Position numbers and translations under genes: made by a program. 5,705 bases of DNA from Acidobacteriota bacterium (lineage in GTDB: Bacteria > Acidobacteriota > Vicinamibacteria > Vicinamibacterales > SCN-69-37): positions 1-5,705 of the forward strand of contig JAKALV010000218.1 of NCBI GenBank assembly GCA_021824055.1, in the 5' to 3' direction. Below, in pieces: positions 5,543 through 5,705 of the stretch; the first letter of the stretch is position 1, and the number at the start of each line of letters is the position of its first letter. The notes under the pieces were generated by a model that was given only the letters and a program-made list of their open reading frames with translations, was not told the origin of the DNA and searched no databases.

Positions 5543-5705
5543 GGCGGGGATTATAGACTTCCTTCTGCACGTCGACACACATTTGCTTGAAGCCGTGCGG
5601 ACGTACGGACCATGGGTCTATGGGATCCTGTTTGCGATCATCTTTGCGGAAACCGGACTGGTGGTGACCCCTTTTCTCCCGGGTGACTCCCTGTTGTTCG
5701 CCGTC
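5520..5705 (+). CDS. dedA: DedA family membrane protein, N-terminal part only
   Basis: The frame is open to the right edge and the C-terminus is outside. The sequence reads MAGIIDFLLHVDTHLLEAVR, then TYGPWVYGILFAIIFAETGL and VVTPFLPGDSLLFAV. This closely parallels the N-terminus of E. coli DedA, including IDFILHIDVHL, the FxETGLVVTP segment and PGDSLLF. The Glu of AETG (residue 37 counted from the ATG at 5541) and the Asp of PGDS (residue 49) match the acidic residues that are important in this family. DedA/SNARE-associated proteins are inner-membrane proteins linked to membrane homeostasis, and some recycle undecaprenyl phosphate or other lipids. In-frame ATGs are at 5520, 5523, 5526 and 5541. 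I chose 5520 because a GAGG lies 6 bases upstream; 5541 would give the more compact N-terminus. The gene diverges from cstA, overlapping it by 23 bases if 5520 and 5542 are the true starts, or by 2 bases if 5541 and 5542 are. Confidence 0.88.
   Translation, partial: MMMYIAGMAGIIDFLLHVDTHLLEAVRTYGPWVYGILFAIIFAETGLVVTPFLPGDSLLFAV
5550..5555 (-). promoter_or_regulatory. Candidate -10 box for cstA (TATAAT)
   Basis: On the minus strand TATAAT at 5555-5550 is a perfect consensus -10. Only seven bases (CCCCGCC) separate it from the cstA ATG at 5542, so the predicted transcription start falls on or next to that ATG, suggesting a leaderless mRNA. A good -35 is not evident: TCGACG matches four of six positions but is only 14 bases upstream. 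The box lies inside the start of dedA, where its bases encode Ile-Ile, so the match could also be chance. Confidence 0.35.

Overview
The window is GC-rich chromosomal DNA, read here as bacterial. It holds six protein-coding genes and no RNA gene, CRISPR array or intact mobile element that I can support. The mix resembles Acidobacteriota, especially Vicinamibacterales-type genomes: a large GT-C-like membrane protein with DPQFWLWTLAWD and FLRVPSRF segments, a secreted protein with a glycoside-hydrolase-like N-terminus, a short CstA and a classical DedA. That placement is an inference from family resemblance, not from a marker gene.

Layout. A minus-strand cluster occupies 1-2773. In transcription order it is a 652-residue polytopic membrane protein (2773-815), a zinc-ribbon thioredoxin of the TrxC/Trx2 type (747-307), and the N-terminal part of an exported protein (306 or 297 to beyond base 1). 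The exported protein begins directly after the thioredoxin stop codon. A 277-base divergent spacer (2774-3050) follows, containing one short inverted repeat. A plus-strand gene (3051-3569) then encodes a small coiled-coil protein of unknown function, whose heptads are encoded by nearly identical 21-base tandem repeats. A 152-base convergent spacer (3570-3721) carries a small hairpin and a pair of imperfect direct repeats. The minus strand from 5542 to 3722 encodes a CstA-family carbon-starvation/pyruvate-type transporter. At the right edge, a plus-strand dedA gene starts head-to-head with cstA and runs out of the window.

How the genes relate. The membrane protein, thioredoxin and exported protein are co-directional and closely packed, so they may share transcripts. 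They look like cell-envelope and redox housekeeping functions rather than one pathway. The cstA/dedA pair is the most notable arrangement: the start codons lie within about 25 bases of each other. A consensus-like TATAAT for cstA sits inside the first dedA codons, which implies a very compact divergent control region and perhaps a leaderless cstA mRNA. I see no convincing exotic system; most of the window is ordinary, with a few local oddities listed as findings.
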